From contig RPFO01000448.1 in assembly GCA_009746045.1 (NCBI GenBank), positions 1,141,065-1,205,064 on the forward strand: 64,000 bases of DNA, written 5' to 3'. This document shows positions 56,101 to 62,100 of the stretch, one piece after another. This stretch comes from Mesostigma viride (lineage: Eukaryota > Streptophyta > Mesostigmatophyceae > Mesostigmatales > Mesostigmataceae). The notes beneath the pieces were generated by a model that searched no databases, was not told where the DNA came from, and saw nothing but the letters and a program-made list of their open reading frames with translations. The translations under genes and the position numbers were made by a program. Position 1 is the stretch's first letter. Each line of letters begins with the position of its first letter.

Positions 56101-59100
56101 CACCACTGCCGCCTCCCCCTGCACCCCCTCCCCTTCCCCCTCCACCTCCATTGAACCCAGTGCCGCCGGCTCCGCCTGTGCCACCCTTGTCGCCGTGCTA
56201 CATGGACTACCCTCCTGCACCAACTCGCCCACCCAGCCCACCCCCCCGTCACCCAAGCCGCCGCCACCCCGACCGCCACCACCTAGCCCACCCCCTTACC
56301 CCCCGTTCCCTCCTTCGACGGGCCCATGCCAGCATCCCAACGAGACATATGTCTGTGGCAATGCATCCTACCCAGCATACGTGTTCAACACGCATGCCCC
56401 GGCCATCCTGCCATTCAGGGCTCCCACGCCGGTCATTGACGGCATCTTTGGTGACTGGAACACGGCCTGCTCCGGCCTGACCAATACTTGCTCGACCAAG
56501 GCAGGCGGCGTGTACCCGTCCCAGTGGGCATTTGTGATGTTTGAGACGGGCCAGATGGTGAACTACGGCACCGCGCCCAACTACGCGGATGTGTTCATGC
56601 AGTACGACTGCTACAGTTCGCTTCTGTATGTGCTGGTGCTGAACCGGCGGGTGGCTGACTGTTCTGGTGACAGCTATGACGCTCAGTGCCGGTGAGTTTG
56701 CTCAGCACTTTTGAGTTTTGTCTCATTGACTGTCAAGCCTCCTTCAGTCTCCTTTCGGGTTCTGCCCGTCCGCTCCTTGCTGTATTGGCTGGGGTTTACT
56801 CATTAATGGACTTCAACCTTGCTGTTTAACACCAGTGTATCTGGGCAGTCAACGATTCTATACAGATTCGTTTTTTCCTATATGTAAGAATTAGCAAATC
56901 GTGTCATGTATCAGGCAGTGCATGGAAGAAGATTGCCTGTTGACAATACTTCACAGCTGGTGTAAGTGGATGTTGGGCGGAGGGTAGAGCCGGCTTGCTC
57001 TCCATTGCACGTTTTTTTCACCTGGCTTTGTCAGCGTGGTCTCTGCTTAACAACTGGTTGGTGGCCAATTCCTGGGGTTTGCCTGCAGGCACCTGATGGA
57101 AGGCACGGCCAGTGGCGTGGACTTTGGCGTTGAGGTGGACGGTGTCAAGGCGGTGGACGGGACGGACAGCTCCAGCGTGTTTCGGTTCATTCCAGCCGTT
57201 GGTATCAATGGCTACAGCGTCGGCTTTGAGGCCGTTTTCTCCATGGAGCCTGGTTTGCACGGTCTCTACTTCTACTCAAAAGTGGAGAACAACAAGAATT
57301 CGGCCACAGCTCAGGTGAGCGGCCAGTTGCGTTATGCTGCATGACCAGATGGACGACCGCCCTGGTGGTTGCCCACCAGGGCTGTTGGCACGGTCTGCAT
57401 GTTTGCACAATTAGTTGTGGGCACCTCATCAACCATGCCTTTAAGCAGCCTTATGGAGTTGTAGTGGTTCCAAGAGCGGAGCCTCATGCCTGCGTGGTGT
57501 TGCGTGGATAAACCCAAGTATCTTTGTTTAAGGCTGGTGTGGGGCATGGTAAGGAAGCAACCCTCACAGATGTAGAAATCTACGCCTACAGAACTTGTGT
57601 TTCAGGCAGACTACACCTGCCAGATGGACATGTGGCCTTACCCTGTCAAATCTGTAAGTGCTAAATGCTCTCGCATTTCATGGTTTACACTCCTACCGGA
57701 CAGCGTGCTCGTAGTGGCTAGCACACACATGGTGCACTATCTTCATGTGGTACTTGCAAACGGAAGTGTCCTGCCTCCTGCTTGATCTGTCAGTGTATTT
57801 TGCCGGCACTGATGTGCATGCATGTTACCTTGTGGGCACGAAGGTGTCAGTAATGCTAGCTGGCCTTCTGGCCGGGCTGCAGAATATGGCCTGCTAGTCC
57901 TTCCTGCTGCAGGTCGTGCATGGGGACCATACCTTAGTCACTTCCTTTGCCTCCATTTCTTGCTGCTGAGTTTTGTTTGCGGCTCATACCCATTTGTACG
58001 CATGCACCTGTACCTGGTGACCATGGAATTTGCAGGACTGTGACGTGCCAGTCAACGTTATGTGCTGGTCATGTAGTCCACCTCCACCAAGGCCTCCGCC
58101 TCCTCCACCGACCATCCCGTGTGTGCATCCCAACGAGACCTACGTTTGCGCCAACGCGTCGTACCCAGCCTACCTGTTCAACACGTACGCCCCGGCCATC
58201 CTGCCATACAACGCTGCTGCGCCGGTCATTGATGGCAGCTTGGGTGACTGGAACATGGCCTGCTCTGATTTCATCAACACCTGCGCGACCAAGACGGGGG
58301 GCCTGTACCCGTCCCAGTGGGCGTTTGTGATGTTTGAGTCGGGCCAGATGGCTAACTTTGGCACGGCAGCCAACTACGCGGACGTGTTCATGCAGTACGA
58401 CTGCTCCACTTCGCTTGTCTATGTGCTGGTGCTGAACCGGCGTGTGGCCAGCTGCAGTGGCGCCGATGAATTTGATGCTGAGTGCCGGTGAGTTCGCCTC
58501 ATACATTGCTGCCTCCACCCATCCATCATGGAATATGTGCTACATGATCTCCCAACGGAGGCATGTTATAATTTAATTTAATTTTTTAAATTGCTGCCTC
58601 CAATTGTTCTATTACCTTTCCCAGCCTTCCCAGCTGCTGGCAACAGCCCCTTGAAAACTGTAGCCTGCACTAACCGTTCAGCTAGACTGGAGGAGGAAAA
58701 CAACTCTTTTTGTATTTTGCTGTCACAGCTGGATGTATAAAAGATGAGTGTTGCAGATTGTAGCAACTAATCATTGCAGGATTTCCATGGACTGACAGGA
58801 TGATGCTAGGATTGAAGTGCCTAACAATGAGCAAATTCAACTGCGCCTCCAGGCAGTATGGGAATCATTTCTTAAAAGATTCGTACTGCTGGTGCTGCCC
58901 ATTAGGATGCCAACACCCAGGTTTGCGCCTGCATATTCCTTCGGGGTACTTGCGTGGCCAATGGCTGGGGTGTGGTTACAGGTACCTGATGGAGAGCTTG
59001 GCCAGCGGGGCGGACTTTGGCATTGAGGTGGACGGCGTCAAGGTCGTGGATGGGACCAGCGGTCCCAGCCAGTTCCGTTTCATTCCTGCCGTTGGAGCCC

Positions 59101-62100
59101 CTGGGTTCAGTGTTGGCTTTGAGGCGGTGTTCGCGCTGGATCCAGGTGTGCACGGGCTGTACTTCTACGCACAAGTGGAGAACATGAAGCCTTCGGCGAC
59201 TGCTCAGGTGGGCAGTTATTAAATGTATTGCTCCTGCGTCCCCGGGGTGTCATGCGTATGCTTGCCCACCAAACTCAAGCGGCTGACCACATTATCTTAT
59301 AACCTATGACCACATTCCTATCTTTGGCCATTCCTCCAGACAGGGTATGGGCACTTTTTCCTTAGTTTTGTGTAGGTATTGGATAGACGTGGCTGTCATG
59401 CTGAATGCATGTGTAAGTTTTTTGTGCCCGCAGAAATCCCGACGGCTTGGGAATTCTTCCCACCTGATGGTGATGGCATTTCCAATCCAGGATATCTGCT
59501 TCTGATACACCCTACCGCCATGTATCCACATCTTGTGCAGGAGTGCGATCTGCCTCTCCACGTGATGTGCGGCCCATGCACCCCGCCGCCGCCGCCGCCG
59601 CCGCTGCCGCCGCCACCGCCACCTCCAACCAGCCTATGCGAGCGTCCCAACGAGACCTACGTTTGCGCCAACGCGTCGTACCCGGCCTACCTGTTCAACA
59701 CGCATGCCCCGGCCATCCTGCCATACAATGCCGCTGCGCCGGTCGTTGATGGCAGCTTGGGTGACTGGAACGTTGCCTGCTCTGATTTCATCAACACCTG
59801 CGCGATCAAGACAGGCGGACTTTACCCGTCCCAGTGGGCGTTTGTGATGTTTGAGACGGGCCAGATGGCTAACTTTGGCACGGCAGCCAACTACGCGGAC
59901 GTGTTCATGCAGTACGACTGCTCGAGCTCGCTTCTGTATGTGCTGGTGCTGAACCGGCGCGTGCACAACTGTGGTGGAGCCCCCGGATATGACGCCGACT
60001 GCCGGTGAGTGTGGCCAACCTTTCATCCACACCGAATCGGGCTCGCTCCTTGCCAGGGCCCTCACGATCTTGCCGAGATTGTTTTCTTTCTCCGCCACCC
60101 TGCGACTGTTCCGGGGGGGGTGATGCCCACGCTTTGTAGCGAAATCGCATGTTAGGACAACGAGATGGCTTCGGGGCTAACGGGTCAAAGATGTTGCGTA
60201 GCGATTGTGATGTAGGGAGGATCGCCTGGAAGAGAGCTCATCGGTAATGAAACAAGGGCAGCTTCTTTTTCCTCAGTCGGCCCTATCCATTGCTCCTGTG
60301 GCCTTGGCAGTGTGTCAGCGTAACCATTTGTCTTGTGTGGCCAATGCCCGGCGTGTGCCGTGCAGGTACTTGATGGAGAGCTCGGGCTCTGGCGAGTACT
60401 TTGGCGTCGAGGTGGACGGTGTCAAGGTTGTGGACGGGACCAACAGCTCCAGCGTGTTCCGCTTCATCCCCGCCGTTGGTGTCCCCGGTGCCAGCGTTGG
60501 TTTCGAGGCGGTCTTCCCTGTGGAGCCGGGCATTGGTGGTGTGTTCGTGTACGCCGAGGTGGAGGACTGGAAGCTGTCAGCGACGGCGCAGGTGAGCCCA
60601 CCGCATTGTCTACTGCATTGGATGTTGGCCTTGTCCTGTACGAATACACGGTGCATCTTCTGGATCCCCACCTTTTTCCCTGCGCGTTGCTGGCGTGGGT
60701 GCTCACCTGTGCATCTGGCCCTGCTTCTACACACCCTTCTCCAACCCTTGCCCAACTTGTGCAGGAGTGCGATCTGCCTCTCCACGTGATGTGCGGCCCA
60801 TGCACCCCGCCGCCGCCGCCGCCTCCAACCAGCCCGTGCGTGCGTCCCAACGAGACCTACGTTTGCGCCAACGCGTCGTACCCGGCCTACCTGTTCAACA
60901 CGTACGCCCCGGCCATCCTGCCATACTACGCTGCTGCGCCGGTCATTGATGGCAGCTTGGGTGACTGGAACACGGCCTGCTCTGATTTCGTGAACACCTG
61001 CGCGACCAAGACGGGGGGCCTGTACCCGTCCCAGTGGGCGTTTGTGATGTTTGAGACGGGCCAGATGACAAACTTTGGCACGGCAGCCAACTACGCGGAC
61101 GTGTTCATGCAGTACGACTGCTCGAGCTCGCTTCTGTATGTGCTGGTGCTGAACCGGCGCGTGCACAACTGTGGTGGAGCCCCCGGATATGACGCCGACT
61201 GCCGGTGAGTGTGGCCAACCTTTCATCCACACCGAATCGGGCTCGCTCCTTGCCAGGGCCCTCACGATCTTGCCGAGATTGTTTTCTTTCTCCGCCACCC
61301 TGCGACTGTTCCGGGGGGGGTGATGCCCACGCCTTGTAGCGAAATCGCATGTTAGGACAACGAGATGGCTTCGGGGCTAACGGGTCAAAGATGTTGCGTA
61401 GCGATTGTGATGTAGGGAGGATCGCCTGGAAGAGAGCTCATCGGTAATGAAACAAGGGCAGCTTCTTTTTCCTCAGTCGGCCCTATCCATTGCTCCTGTG
61501 GCCTTGGCAGTGTGTCAGCGTAACCATTTGTCTTGTGTGGCCAATGCCCGGCGTGTGCCGTGCAGGTACTTGATGGAGAGCACGGCCACCGGCCTGGACT
61601 TTGGCATCGAGGTGGACGGTGTCAAGGTTGTTGACGGGACCAACAGCTCCAGCGTGTTCCGCTTCATCCCTGCCGTTGGTGTCCCCGGTGCCAGCGTTGG
61701 TTTCGAGGCGGTCTTCCCTGTGGAGCCGGGCATTGGTGGTGTGTTCGTGTACGCCGAGGTGGAGGACTGGAAGCTGTCAGCGACGGCGCAGGTGAGCCCA
61801 CCGCATTGTCTTCTGCATTGGATGTTGGCCTTGTCAAGCCATGCAAGTAAAGACGCATCTTTTGGATGGCTTTGGCCGTCGTGTCCCTTCCTAGGTCATA
61901 TTTTCTGGTGCGGTCGGATGGGTGTGCTGCTTGATACTGCGCCCGTTGTATTTGTGTAGGATTGCAGTTATCAAGGTTTTTGAAGGTGCGTTGGTTCAAT
62001 ACCATTATTTTTCTTTTGACTCGTGTTGCTGACTGGTGCACCTTTATCGTTGTAGCTTCGCAGCCGTGTGTGGCACTGCTAACGTGTGGTGAAGACATGG

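Larger units (their letters stand above)
59535..61834 (+). repeat. recent tandem duplication of a whole module (16 and 17)
   Basis: About 1.1 kb at 59,535-60,634 is repeated at 60,759-61,834. It covers exon A, the whole 361-bp intron (60,005-60,365 against 61,205-61,565, one visible difference: CGCTTTG/CGCCTTG), exon B and about 40 bp of the next intron. Differences are concentrated in the Pro linker and the first 40 bp of exon B. Confidence 0.9.
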
